64,000 bases of DNA from Bradyrhizobium sp. SRS-191. GTDB lineage: Bacteria; Pseudomonadota; Alphaproteobacteria; Rhizobiales; Xanthobacteraceae. Positions 12,132-20,546 of this stretch are shown here, one piece after another. Location of the stretch: positions 310,001-374,000 of the forward strand of contig NZ_JANBVS010000004.1 of the NCBI RefSeq assembly GCF_024586915.1, in the 5' to 3' direction. The position numbers were made by a program, and so were the translations under genes. The first letter of the stretch is position 1; every line of letters starts with the position of its first letter. The notes beneath the pieces were generated by a model. That model was not told where the DNA came from. It searched no databases and was given only the letters and a program-made list of their open reading frames with translations.

Positions 12132-13409
12132 TCACTTCTGCCGCTTCCGGCTCCATTCCAGGAAGGAGCGATACAGCTCCTCCTTCTCTGCCTTCGACGG
12201 CGGCGCCTTTGCTTGCGAGGCGAGAAAGGCCTCGAAGCGCTCCTGCTGGGTCAGGCTGCCGGTGGCGGCCGGCGGCAGGCCGATGTCGGCTTCCTTCTTC
12301 ATCCGCTCCAGCACGGTCTCGACATAGGGGTAGCGCTGCCAGCCCGGCACCTGGGCCTCGAGATTGAGGTCCTTCCAGCCGGGGTGGAACGGCGGCTGCT
12401 GCAGCCGGGCAAGGTTGGTGAACAGCGTGTCGACGAAGCGGTTGACGCGATCGGCGCGGTCGCTGCCCGGCTTCCAGTTGTAGACTGCGAGCACCGACGG
12501 TACCGCGATCGTCTCCACCGCGGTGTCGGGCGCCACCAGGCCCGGATAGGTCTCGGGCTTGATGCTGGTCGGATAGTAGAAGTCGGCGAACTGCTGCGTG
12601 TACGGCACCGGCACGAAGTGGAATCCCGGATCGGCCTTCTTGCCGCTGAACAGCTCGCCGGGCTTGGACGCGACATAGACCATCGCCGCGATCTCGCCCT
12701 TGTGCAGCTTCTCCAGCGCGACAGGCCCGCCGACGGCGACGGGCTCGATATCGATGCCGAGCCGCCGGAAGATCAGCGGTCCCGTATGCGCCGCGGCGAC
12801 GCCCGCGGTGCCGACCGCGACCTTCTGTCCCTTCAGATCCTGCAGCGTCTTGATGTCGTCCCGCGCATAGATGTGCACGTCGGAGATGAAGAAGCGCAGC
12901 ACGTAGCGGATGCGGTCGTTGATGTTGGAGAGGCCGGCCTGCTTGGCATAGAAGTCGAAGGCATCGGCATAGGTGATCGCCACGTCGACGCCGCGCAGAT
13001 ACAGCAGGTCGGCGATGTTCGACGTGGTGCCGCGCGTCACCATCGGGATCAGGCGCATGTTGTCGCCGTCATCCATCGTCCGTGCCATTTCGCTGGCGAA
13101 GCGCACGAAGCCGCCATCGGGCAGGCCGGCGGCAAGTCCGACGGTCCACTGGTTCATGCGCGCCTTGATGGCAAGCTCGTCCGAGGCGCTGCGCGGCTCG
13201 GGCGCGCGGGTCTCGACCACCCTGGTTTCGGCGGCCCGAGTTTCAGCGGCTCGAGGCTCGGCGGCGCGTCGCTCGGGTGCGCGCGCCGGTTTTAGGGAGA
13301 GTGGCGCTGTGGGCTGCTCTTGCGCCCACGCCGTGGTGTCGAAAATGAAGAAGGCAGCAAAGATCGTTGCCAGCGCCATCAGCGCTGGGCTCGCGAGCGT
13401 TCGACGCAT
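12132..13409 (-). CDS. TAXI-family TRAP-type solute-binding protein (orphan)
   Basis: 425 residues with an N-terminal hydrophobic export segment (about residues 6-29, ending AWAQ) and a low-complexity Arg/Ala/Glu region (about 36-70) before the binding fold. QWTVGLAAGLPDGGFVRFA begins the mature domain; GQKVAVGTAGVAAAHTGP near residue 190-205 is the typical ligand-lobe loop of TAXI proteins. The family delivers small acids such as glutamate or 2-oxoglutarate to TRAP permeases. No permease gene is nearby, so either it works with one elsewhere or it has another sensing role. Confidence 0.8.
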   Translation of the reverse strand: MRRTLASPALMALATIFAAFFIFDTTAWAQEQPTAPLSLKPARAPERRAAEPRAAETRAAETRVVETRAPEPRSASDELAIKARMNQWTVGLAAGLPDGGFVRFASEMARTMDDGDNMRLIPMVTRGTTSNIADLLYLRGVDVAITYADAFDFYAKQAGLSNINDRIRYVLRFFISDVHIYARDDIKTLQDLKGQKVAVGTAGVAAAHTGPLIFRRLGIDIEPVAVGGPVALEKLHKGEIAAMVYVASKPGELFSGKKADPGFHFVPVPYTQQFADFYYPTSIKPETYPGLVAPDTAVETIAVPSVLAVYNWKPGSDRADRVNRFVDTLFTNLARLQQPPFHPGWKDLNLEAQVPGWQRYPYVETVLERMKKEADIGLPPAATGSLTQQERFEAFLASQAKAPPSKAEKEELYRSFLEWSRKRQK

Positions 13410-13529
13410 GACGATAGTCCCCCGATCGCGTCTGCCCTCGTGTCCCCGTGAGCAGACTGATGTGACCGCTTCAATCCAAGGTCGTATCGTTGTGCGACTT
13501 AAACCGGGCGGTTTTGCGGCGGAAACTAC

Positions 13530-13985
13530 CTAAGGTTTCAGATAGCTCCAGCCGCTCTCCTGCAGTTCCATCAGCCTGACCGCGCCGGACGGCACCAGGC
13601 TCGCTTCGGAGACGATCGGAATCGGATGCCCCTCGCGCTTCTCCATGCCGCGCTTGGTGATGTTGCAGGCGGAGAATCTGATCTTGGCGGGAAAGCTGAG
13701 CTCGGAAATCTGCTTCAGCCGGTCCTTCACCGGCGAAGTGTCCTCACGCAGCATGTTGAGCCCAGGGCCGTAGGTGACGAGCTCGATCTCGACCTCCTCG
13801 CCCTTCTCCTTGAACGTCTCCATGATGTTGCTGGCGTTGTTGAGCGCGAGGTTCATGATCGCCGGATCGTTCTGATCGACCTGGATCGAGACGCGGTGAA
13901 TCTTGACGTCGGCGGCAAAGCCCGCGCCGGTCGATGCGATCAACAACACGCAGGCGGCTGTGACGGGTCTGAGATCGAGGCGCAT
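13530..13985 (-). CDS. Exported DsrE/DsrF-like protein
   Basis: 151 residues from MRLDLRPVTAACVLLIASTG, with a clear signal peptide cut near GFAADVK. The mature part follows the DsrE fold: KIHRVSIQVDQNDPAIMNLALN, then EVEIELVTYGPGLNML and IRFSACNITKRGMEK with one Cys at about residue 113 in the position of the sulfur-carrying Cys of DsrE proteins. The predicted periplasmic location is unusual for true sulfur relay proteins but common in this subfamily. It is convergent with nothing and lies 120 bp from the TAXI gene, same strand. Confidence 0.8.
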   Translation of the reverse strand: MRLDLRPVTAACVLLIASTGAGFAADVKIHRVSIQVDQNDPAIMNLALNNASNIMETFKEKGEEVEIELVTYGPGLNMLREDTSPVKDRLKQISELSFPAKIRFSACNITKRGMEKREGHPIPIVSEASLVPSGAVRLMELQESGWSYLKP

Positions 13986-14152
13986 GCCAACTCTCCATGA
14001 ACGCGGATACGCGACAACTATGTACGCTGCAGGGCATTTGGATGTGGCCGTGATCCACCACAACCCCAGCTGCACTCGATGGGCCCCAATCATGGCGAGA
14101 CTATGCAGCCTCGCTGCGAACTCGCCGCGCAAGCGCCGTCATCCTCGCCAGT

Positions 14153-14247
14153 CGTCATTGCGCGCGCAGCGCGTAGCGAGGCAATCCAGACTGCGGCGGC
14201 AGAAAGATTTCTGGATTGCTTCGGCGCAAAGGCGCCTCGCAATGACG
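14153..14247. repeat. Palindromic repeat, family C
   Basis: 95 bp bounded by cgtcattgcg and cgcaatgacg, with inner matching pairs such as gcaatccag and ctggattgc. It would fold as a long imperfect hairpin. Single copy in this window. Confidence 0.75.
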
Positions 14248-14281
14248 GTGAAGAGCAGATCCGCTGGCCAAGCCCGCCGCT

Positions 14282-14535
14282 GTCGTCCCTGCGAACGCAG
14301 GGACCCATACCGCGGAAGCTATCAGTTGGGCGCGGTGGGCGAGACCAACTGACACAAGAGACAGACGTAGTTTTGGGCCCGGCGCGTGTCGAGACGGGCG
14401 TGGGCTCGCCGAAACTCTGCCGTCGTCGCGGCCTCAAGCGTGGACTCAGAGCCACCGGCGGCCATGAGACAGATAACTGACAGCCATGTTCCTCGATAGC
14501 ATCCGCGGTATGGGTCCCTGCGTTCGCAGGGACGA
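14282..14535. repeat. Inverted-repeat element, family B, copy 2 (composite)
   Basis: 254-bp element with exact 34-bp terminal inverted repeats (14282-14315 and 14502-14535). The arms match those of the 8861-8980 element. The inner flank of the right arm, read on the minus strand, also matches the interior of copy 1 for about 30 bp beyond the arm, so one copy appears to be built from two half-units around a unique 150-bp core. Confidence 0.85.
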
Positions 14536-14706
14536 CGGCGGAGTTTTGGGTTGGCGTCGGGGCAAGGCAAGTGCACCCACATCGCCCCCGCGCAGCGCTG
14601 CGCGACGGGCCATCCGCGCATGTCTCTCATGCGCAAACTGCCCGTCGCGTTACGATGTCGCAGGCGGCGCGGCTTGTCCTGTCGGGCAAATCAGGCCGAT
14701 GCTCTC

Positions 14707-15098
14707 GCTCGTCCTGCTGCCGCATGAGGGGCGTGTCGCGACCGTCACGAGACGTTGGCAGTGGGATGCGATGGGCGTGGATTGCCGCAGCGTGATGAAC
14801 TTCGCGCGGACGAACGGCGAGACACGACCGGTCAAGTCGCGTGGTCCTGACACCCCGAAGCTGGTGTCTCCCGCGCAACGTGCGGAAGCGCGTTGTGCGG
14901 CATGGTGGCCAACAAGCCCGGCGCACCAGGGAGCAACTGTCTTTTTTGTAGACCGGAGAGAGCGCGAAGCAGCCGTTAAAACCGTCGCGCAGGGAAGGCC
15001 GGGCGTGTCCGGCTGCACCTGTGGTACCTGCCGCCTGCATTTTTTCTCGCAGGCGGGCCACGGGCGTCAGCCGACGCCCGGCCTTCCCTGTGCCCTCT
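14707..15098 (-). repeat. Dispersed ~400-bp repeat, family H, copy 1
   Basis: Read on the minus strand this matches 37480-37891 in at least four ordered blocks: gcagggaaggccggg, then ggcaggtaccacaggt with cccggccttccctgc, then agcttcggggtgtcaggacc, then ccatcgcatcccactgccaa. Identity between blocks is low. A peptide frame with AGTTG and RPSLRDG is preserved in both copies, but the open frames differ beyond that. Function unknown. Confidence 0.7.
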
Positions 15099-15214
15099 GT
15101 TTCGAAGGGGGCGATCGAATTCAAGAACTCGGACGCTGCGCGCCGCGAGAAAGCGAAGTCATGCCTGTTCTGATCTGCTGCCGCGGTCGGCCCGGCTCCC
15201 ACCACTCGAAAATT

Positions 15215-15315
15215 GTCATCGCCCGCGAAGGCGGGCGATCCAGTACGCCGCGGCCTGTCGATTCATCCATTACCGTCACGGCGTACTGGGTCGCCCGGTC
15301 GAGCCGGGCGACGAC
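15215..15315. repeat. Palindromic repeat, family D
   Basis: 101 bp starting gtcatcgcccgcgaaggcgg and ending gagccgggcgacgac, with an inner pair cagtacgccg / cggcgtactg. Long imperfect hairpin ending about 45 bp before the 6S RNA promoter. Single copy here. Confidence 0.7.
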
Positions 15316-15359
15316 ACCGAGGGGGAGGCACAGTGTCCCGGCTCAATCCACGTCGACCG

Positions 15360-15388
15360 CTGGCAAAATCACCCGGCCATGGTTACAT
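15360..15388 (+). promoter_or_regulatory. Candidate sigma-70 promoter of 6S RNA
   Basis: -35 ctggca (15360-15365) and -10 ttacat (15383-15388) with a 17-bp spacer. The expected start, about 7 nt downstream, falls at the first base of the 6S closing stem (15395). Confidence 0.45.
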
Positions 15389-15393
15389 TGCCT

Positions 15394-15558
15394 TGGCGAG
15401 GCTGCGACGCGCGTCCGGAACCAACATATCCCCGGGGCCTTATCGATCCTTAAGGGAACTGTCCCTGGCCAGGTCCGTGGACCTGGACATATGGTGCCCA
15501 CCTACTTTCGTAGGGAACTCCGGGATCGAGCGTTTCAACGGCGATTGCGGCTTCGCTC
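15394..15558 (+). ncRNA. ssrS: 6S RNA
   Basis: Regulatory RNA that imitates an open promoter and sequesters the housekeeping RNA polymerase holoenzyme. About 163 nt. The ends pair as a 13-bp closing stem, 15395-15407 with 15545-15557, allowing G-U pairs. A second short helix pairs tccgg near 15415-15419 with the same motif near 15519-15523, flanking the large bubble. A perfect apical hairpin ccaggtcc-gt-ggacctgg lies at 15469-15486. The 3' side of the bubble has the small hairpin cctactttcgtagg (15501-15514) just after gtgcccac, as in alphaproteobacterial 6S RNAs. It lies directly upstream of fthC, the conserved position. Confidence 0.82.
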
Positions 15559-15670
15559 TTGTTTCCTTCCTGCTTTCCTGCCTGCCTGTCCCCCTTCGGT
15601 TGCCGACCTGCCGCGTTTCTGCAACGTTGAAGTGCCCGCGTCCGCGCGCTCTGAACGGAGGTCCCGTCGC

Positions 15671-16258
15671 ATGCCGATGAAGGCCGCTCAGCACACCAAG
15701 CAGCAATTGCGCGCGGCCGCCCTAGCTGCCCGCGACGCCCTCGGCGAGGATGCCAGGAGCGCGGCCGCGCAGGCCATCGCCGCGCGCGGCCTGCCATTCC
15801 CCCTGAAGCCCGGCACCGTGGTCTCCGGCTATGCGCCGATCCGCAATGAACTCGATCCGACGCCCTTGATGCACGCGCTGGCCGGGCAGGGCGCACGATT
15901 GGCGCTGCCGGTGGTGCTGGCGCGCGGCCATTCGCTGTCGTTCCGCGCCTATGCGCCCGGCGACCGGCTGACGCTCGGCGCGCTGGGGATCCCAGAGCCG
16001 TCGCCGGTCGCCGCCGAACTGGTGCCGGAGGTCATGCTGGTGCCGCTCGCCGCCTTCGACCGCACCGGCCATCGCATCGGCTATGGCGGTGGGTACTACG
16101 ACTACACCTTCTCGCACCTGCGGAAATCGCACCACGTCATCGGCATAGGCCTCGGTTTCGCGGTCCAGGAAACCGAGCAGGTCCCGGCCTTGGCCCACGA
16201 CGCGGCGCTGGATTATGTGCTAACCGAGCGCGAGACCTTGGATTTCCGGAGCCATTGA
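15671..16258 (+). CDS. fthC: 5-formyltetrahydrofolate cyclo-ligase
   Basis: ATP-dependent conversion of 5-formyl-THF to 5,10-methenyl-THF, keeping one-carbon folates usable; cytosolic. 195 residues from ATG 15671 (an ATG two codons later is possible). Motifs: basic N-terminus KQQLRAAALAARDAL, SGYAPIRNELD (folate site), and RIGYGGGYYDYTFSHL near residue 137 (the ATP-phosphate loop). A much longer open frame reaches back to 14486 but crosses the 6S RNA and repeats, so it is rejected. The YmdB gene follows after 1 bp. Confidence 0.93.
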   Translation: MPMKAAQHTKQQLRAAALAARDALGEDARSAAAQAIAARGLPFPLKPGTVVSGYAPIRNELDPTPLMHALAGQGARLALPVVLARGHSLSFRAYAPGDRLTLGALGIPEPSPVAAELVPEVMLVPLAAFDRTGHRIGYGGGYYDYTFSHLRKSHHVIGIGLGFAVQETEQVPALAHDAALDYVLTERETLDFRSH

Positions 16259-16259
16259 G

Positions 16260-17084
16260 TTGCGCATTCTCTTCGTCGGCGACGTCGTCGGCCGGGCCGG
16301 CCGCAGCGCCGTCACAGACCATCTTCCAGGCCTGATCCGCGACTGGCGGCTCGATCTCGTCATCGTCAATGGCGAGAACGCGGCCGGCGGATTCGGCATA
16401 ACCGAAGCGATCTATCAGGAGCTGGTCGATGCCGGCGCCGATGCCGTCACCCTCGGCAACCATTCCTGGGATCAGCGCGAGGCGCTGGTGTTCATCGAGC
16501 GCGCGCCGCGCCTGGTGCGGCCCGCGAACTATCCGCCGGGGACGCCCGGGCGCGGTGCGGCGCTGATCGAAACCAAGACCGGCGCCCGCGCGCTGGTCGT
16601 CAACGTGCTGGGCCGCGTCTTCATGACTCCGTTCGATGATCCGTTCGCCGCCATCGGGCGCGAGATCGGCGCCTGTCCGTTGCGCGAGGCGGCGGATGCG
16701 ATCGTGGTCGACGTGCATTGCGAGGCCTCCAGCGAGAAGCAGGGCTTCGGCCATTTTTGCGACGGCCGCGTCAGTCTCGTCGTCGGCACCCACACCCATG
16801 TGCCCACGGCCGATCACCAGATCCTGCCGGGCGGCACCGGCTACATGACCGATGCCGGCATGACCGGCGACTATGATTCGATCATCGGCATGCAGAAGGA
16901 CGAGCCGCTGCGCCGCTTCCAGTCCGGCATTCCGTCGGCGCGCTTCGAGCCGGCGATGGGCGAGGCGACCCTGAGCGGCGTCGCGGTCGAGACCGACGAC
17001 GCCACGGGGCTGGCGGAGCGGATCGCGCCGGTGCGGATCGGCGGCCGGTTGTCGCAGGCGAAACCGACCTTCTGGGGCGCGTGA
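16260..17084 (+). CDS. YmdB-family metallophosphoesterase (TIGR00282 type)
   Basis: 274 residues starting at TTG 16260, one base after the fthC stop. Metal-binding motifs in order: FVGDVVGRAGR (residues 5-15), NGENAAGG near 38, LGNHSWDQ near 65, DVHCEASSEK near 150 and GTHTHVPTAD near 178. Members hydrolyse 2',3'-cyclic nucleotides and affect RNA turnover and development in other bacteria. Tight coupling to fthC is common in alphaproteobacteria. The gene converges with the chemoreceptor pair, 15 bp away. Confidence 0.9.
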   Translation: MRILFVGDVVGRAGRSAVTDHLPGLIRDWRLDLVIVNGENAAGGFGITEAIYQELVDAGADAVTLGNHSWDQREALVFIERAPRLVRPANYPPGTPGRGAALIETKTGARALVVNVLGRVFMTPFDDPFAAIGREIGACPLREAADAIVVDVHCEASSEKQGFGHFCDGRVSLVVGTHTHVPTADHQILPGGTGYMTDAGMTGDYDSIIGMQKDEPLRRFQSGIPSARFEPAMGEATLSGVAVETDDATGLAERIAPVRIGGRLSQAKPTFWGA

Positions 17085-17099
17085 GACGAACGAACGGGA

Positions 17100-18536
17100 T
17101 CAGGCCTTGATGCGGAAGCCCATCCGGAACGCACCCCAATGCCGGCCCTTGATGACAATCGGCGCGGAGAGGTCCTTCATCAGCACGAACTGCCCGCCGC
17201 CCATGTCGCGGCGGTAGGTCTGCAGCAGGAACGGCTTGTTGCCGGCGGCGGCGACCTTCTTCACCGCGCGGTCCTCGAACAGCCGGCGGTTGCGGCAGTT
17301 GGCGTTGTTCCAGACGGGGTCGGGCCCCTGCGGCTTGCGGTAGTTCGGATTGTGCGTCGGCAGGTAGCCGCCGCGGGCCCAGGCGACGCAGAACACGATG
17401 CGCGGGTCGCTGCCCTGGATCGGGTCCTGGATCGCCGGCAGCACGCGGTCGGTGAACTCGACGTAGCGGGTGAGATATTGCTTCGGATTGGTGCCGGGAA
17501 TCTCGCGGTAGTTCTCGTCCATCAGGTCGGCGAGCGCGATCTCGCCGCGATCGATCGCCGCCTCGAAGGTGGCCGAGATCTGCCGTGCCGTCTCGACCAC
17601 GGTGCGGATCAACGGCGCGTCCGCGGTCTCGACGCCGCTTTCGGCGATCAGCCCGATCAGCGCCTCGGAATGATCGAGAAGCTTGGCGATGCGGCTGTCA
17701 GCCTGCTTCAGCTCCAGCGAGGACTGGTCGACGCCCTTGGCGAGCTCCGCGAGCTCGCTGATGACCGTGTCGCAATGCGCGAGGTTGGAGGTCGCGGCCT
17801 TCGCGACGCCGTCGATCTCCTGGCCGACGCTGGTGAAGCCGTCCTGGACGCGGACGATGATGCCGCCGATCTGCTGGGCGCCTTCGCCCGCGGTCTTGGC
17901 GCGCGAGGAGGCCTGGCCGCTCTCGCCGAGCAGGCTCTTCACCTGCGAATCGAGCCCGCGCAAGGTGTCGCCGATCTGCTGCGTCGCCTGCCGCGTCGCC
18001 TCGGCAAGCGACTTCACCTCGCTCGCGACCACCGCGAAGCCGCGGCCGGCATTGCCGGCGCGGGCCGCCTCGATGGTGGCGTTGAGCGCCAGCAGGTTGG
18101 TCTGCTTGGCGATCGCCTCGATCGCGACCGAGACCTTGGCGACCTGCGACAGGGCATCGCCGACCGAGCCGAGCCGCTGCTCGATGCGCTCGACGGAATC
18201 GACCAGCTCGGAGATGTGGCGCACCGCCGTCTCGACCACATTGCGCGACTGCGCGATGTCGCCGACCGCGGCCGTCGTGGCCGATTGCACCGCCTGCGAG
18301 GCAGTGGCGATGTCGTGGTTGGCCGCGACCATGGTCTTGGCGGTCGCCTGCAGGTGCCCGAAGCGCTGCGACTGATAGCTGACGCGGTTGGCGACCTCCT
18401 GCACGTTGCCGGCGACGTCGGCGAGCTCGACGCCGAGCCCCCCGATGCGGTCGGCGATCTCGTCCATCAGCCGTTCGGCGCCGGTGCGCGCATCGTGACT
18501 TTCCAGAATGGCGCGTTGCGCGACCGACATGTTCAT
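17100..18536 (-). CDS. Soluble methyl-accepting chemotaxis protein with C-terminal Cache-like domain
   Basis: 478 residues, no membrane segment and no signal peptide. Residues about 1-320 are a long coiled coil whose tip carries [17 protein letters not shown] and [18 protein letters not shown], the CheA/CheW-binding signature. Residues about 325-478 form a separate domain with [33 protein letters not shown] and GRHWGAFR. This domain is shared with the neighbouring receptor and looks like a Cache/PAS-type sensor, normally found N-terminal and periplasmic. Being cytoplasmic, it should sense an internal cue. It lies 39 bp downstream of the partner receptor, so one operon. Confidence 0.85.
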   Translation of the reverse strand: MNMSVAQRAILESHDARTGAERLMDEIADRIGGLGVELADVAGNVQEVANRVSYQSQRFGHLQATAKTMVAANHDIATASQAVQSATTAAVGDIAQSRNVVETAVRHISELVDSVERIEQRLGSVGDALSQVAKVSVAIEAIAKQTNLLALNATIEAARAGNAGRGFAVVASEVKSLAEATRQATQQIGDTLRGLDSQVKSLLGESGQASSRAKTAGEGAQQIGGIIVRVQDGFTSVGQEIDGVAKAATSNLAHCDTVISELAELAKGVDQSSLELKQADSRIAKLLDHSEALIGLIAESGVETADAPLIRTVVETARQISATFEAAIDRGEIALADLMDENYREIPGTNPKQYLTRYVEFTDRVLPAIQDPIQGSDPRIVFCVAWARGGYLPTHNPNYRKPQGPDPVWNNANCRNRRLFEDRAVKKVAAAGNKPFLLQTYRRDMGGGQFVLMKDLSAPIVIKGRHWGAFRMGFRIKA

Positions 18537-18575
18537 GCTCCCGGACTTGACGAATTCAGCAGATCGCTGCGCGGC

Positions 18576-20321
18576 TCACAATTTGTAGGCGGTGCGGAAG
18601 CCGCCCCAGTGCCGGCCGCGGACGCGGATCGGCACGTCGATTTCGCGCATCATGACGGTGTTGCCGTTGCCCATGTCGCGCGCGTAGCTCTGGATCAGAT
18701 AGGGCCGCTGGTTGCGGCCGGCCGCCAGCCCCGCCGGATCGTTGAAGATGCGGCGGTTGCGACTGTTGGCGGTGTTGAAGGCGACATCGCCCGGCCGCTG
18801 CGGATGCGAATAGATCTTGTTGTGCACCGGCAGATAGCCGTTGCGGTCGATCGCGACGCAGAACGCCATGCGCGTGTCCTTGGCCAGAAAGGCCTCCTGG
18901 AAGGACGGCAAGGCGCGCTCGGCCCAGTCGAGGATGTGGCTGCGGTGCTGCTGCGGATTGGTGCCGGGGATCTCGACATAGTTGGTGTCGAACATGTCCT
19001 CGAGCGTGATCTCGCCGCGCACGATGGCGCTCTCGAACATCCGGTTCAGCTCGGTGCCGGCCTCCATGGCACGCGCAACGAACTCGTTGTTCTCCTCGTG
19101 CAGCGCCCAGAGCTTGTCTTCGATCTTCTCGCGCAGCTCCGCGCCCGGCGCATCGAACCGCGCCTGGGCACCGGCTTTGACCTGCTCGGTGATGCGCAGC
19201 CGGCAGGGGCCGACATCCTCCAGCACGGCGTCGACACGCTCATTCACGGGAAGGCGGCTGGCATCGGGGCCGGTGATCAAAATGCCGTCGTTGGAAATCT
19301 CGTAGACCGGCGCGCTGATCGTGCGGCCGCCCGACTTGATCTCGAGCTTGAGATGGCACGGCAGCCGTTCGCTGCCGCTGCGCGCGGTTCGATCGCCCTG
19401 GCGCAGCAGCACGGCGCAGCGCGCTTTCAGCTTCTGGGCATACATCGTCACCGCGCGCCCGGCGCTGGTGACCCGCTCGCCATAGCTTTCCGCCTGCTGG
19501 GTGGCGCTGCCGATGTCGGCGGCGCTGTCGACCACGGACGAGATGAATTGCGAGGCCTGCGCGGCGTTATCGGACATCTCGCCGGTGGTCTGGTTCTGCT
19601 CGGCGACCGCGCCGTTGACGTTGGTGAAGACCGGGCGGATCGCCTCGATCGCCTGGGCGATGCGGTGGACGGCGTCGGCGGAGCCGGCGGCGTCCTTCTG
19701 CAGCGCCTCGATCTTGCGGGTGATCTCCTCCGTGGCGTTCTGCGTCTGCACCGCCAGCGCCTTGACCTCGGTCGCGACCACCGCGAAGCCCCGGCCGGCC
19801 TCGCCCGCGCGGGCGGCCTCGATCGTGGAGTTGAGGGCGAGCAGCGTGGTCTGGCGGGCGATCTGCGAGATCAGATTGACGACGTTGCCGATCGCCGCGG
19901 AGGATTCGCGCAGACGGTCGACATTCTCACGCGCCTCGCGGGCGGCGGCGCTGGCCTGGTCGGCGAGCTGCCCGGCGTCCTGCACCTGGGAGCGGATGCC
20001 GTGCGCGGATTGGGTCACCTTCTCGGCGGCGTGGGCAAAGGTCGCGGCGGTTCCTTGCGCGGCGCTGCTGCGGCCGGACAGGGCGTCGGCGCGCTGGCGG
20101 ATGTCGGTCAGCGTCCCCGCCGTCGCCTCGGCGCCGCTCGCCACCGCATTGGCGGCGCGTTCGAGCTGGCGGATCATGCCGCCGAGTTCGAGCTCCAGGA
20201 GGTCGAGAATCGCCTTGGCCGAATCATCCGGCGCCGCCGGCGGTTCAGGCGCTGCCACCGGCTTCGGCTCAACCACCGGTTCGGGCGCAGGGGCACGTCT
20301 CGCAAACAAACCAAACGCCAT
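18576..20321 (-). CDS. Soluble chemotaxis receptor with PilZ-like and C-terminal Cache-like domains
   Basis: 581 residues from ATG 20321; no transmembrane segment. The N-terminus is Pro/Glu/Ala-rich, then a coiled-coil signalling domain with [17 protein letters not shown] and [18 protein letters not shown]. Residues about 305-390 look like a PilZ domain ([14 protein letters not shown], then [10 protein letters not shown] with the x-Ser-x-x-Gly element), suggesting c-di-GMP input. Residues about 425-581 repeat the sensor domain of the next receptor ([40 protein letters not shown]). An open frame continuing upstream to 21308 is only the shadow of yebC. A TTAACCAT motif lies 70 bp upstream on the coding strand. 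Confidence 0.85.
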   Translation of the reverse strand: MAFGLFARRAPAPEPVVEPKPVAAPEPPAAPDDSAKAILDLLELELGGMIRQLERAANAVASGAEATAGTLTDIRQRADALSGRSSAAQGTAATFAHAAEKVTQSAHGIRSQVQDAGQLADQASAAAREARENVDRLRESSAAIGNVVNLISQIARQTTLLALNSTIEAARAGEAGRGFAVVATEVKALAVQTQNATEEITRKIEALQKDAAGSADAVHRIAQAIEAIRPVFTNVNGAVAEQNQTTGEMSDNAAQASQFISSVVDSAADIGSATQQAESYGERVTSAGRAVTMYAQKLKARCAVLLRQGDRTARSGSERLPCHLKLEIKSGGRTISAPVYEISNDGILITGPDASRLPVNERVDAVLEDVGPCRLRITEQVKAGAQARFDAPGAELREKIEDKLWALHEENNEFVARAMEAGTELNRMFESAIVRGEITLEDMFDTNYVEIPGTNPQQHRSHILDWAERALPSFQEAFLAKDTRMAFCVAIDRNGYLPVHNKIYSHPQRPGDVAFNTANSRNRRIFNDPAGLAAGRNQRPYLIQSYARDMGNGNTVMMREIDVPIRVRGRHWGGFRTAYKL

Positions 20322-20390
20322 TGGGGTAGCCCCCGGGTCGCGCGTGAAAAGGTGCACAAGGCCGGTATCCTTGCACTTGACAGTGAAGCC

Positions 20391-20398
20391 ATGGTTAA
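20391..20398 (-). promoter_or_regulatory. CtrA-type half site upstream of receptor operon
   Basis: TTAACCAT on the minus strand, 70 bp before the start of the 18576-20321 receptor. Same octamer as at 21301, 53584 and 53668. Motor and chemotaxis genes are typical CtrA targets in alphaproteobacteria; binding is inferred. Confidence 0.4.
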
Positions 20399-20546
20399 CA
20401 TTTGGCTTATGAGGGCAGGCGGCGCGGCGGTCCCCAATGCTGCTCGCCCCCCCTTGAAACCACCCCAAATCTTTGATTTTGACGATTCCCGGCCTATAAG
20501 GCCGCGCTTCCCCAACTGACCTCCAGACGATTGCAAGAGATCTCGC

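Larger units (their letters stand above)
13986..15359. other. 1.4-kb repeat-rich intergenic region without credible genes
   Basis: Contains four separate repeat elements (14153-14247, 14282-14535, 14707-15098, 15215-15315) with short spacers. Open frames crossing it read through the palindromes and lack ribosome sites. I see no protein gene here. Confidence 0.7.

Noticed and set aside
14627..15205. Minus-strand frame of 192 codons
   Set aside because: It covers the family H repeat. The matching copy at 37.5 kb has a different frame context, so it is more likely repeat-derived than a gene, though a shared short peptide frame is recorded as a finding.
14486..15670. Upstream extension of the fthC frame
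   Set aside because: It reads through a family B repeat, a family H repeat and the 6S RNA; fthC homology starts only at 15671.
17139..20519. Very long plus-strand open frame (over 1100 codons) opposite the receptor genes
   Set aside because: It is the antisense of two clear chemoreceptor genes; composition is Arg/Asp/Gly-rich with no recognisable motif, typical of high-GC shadow frames.
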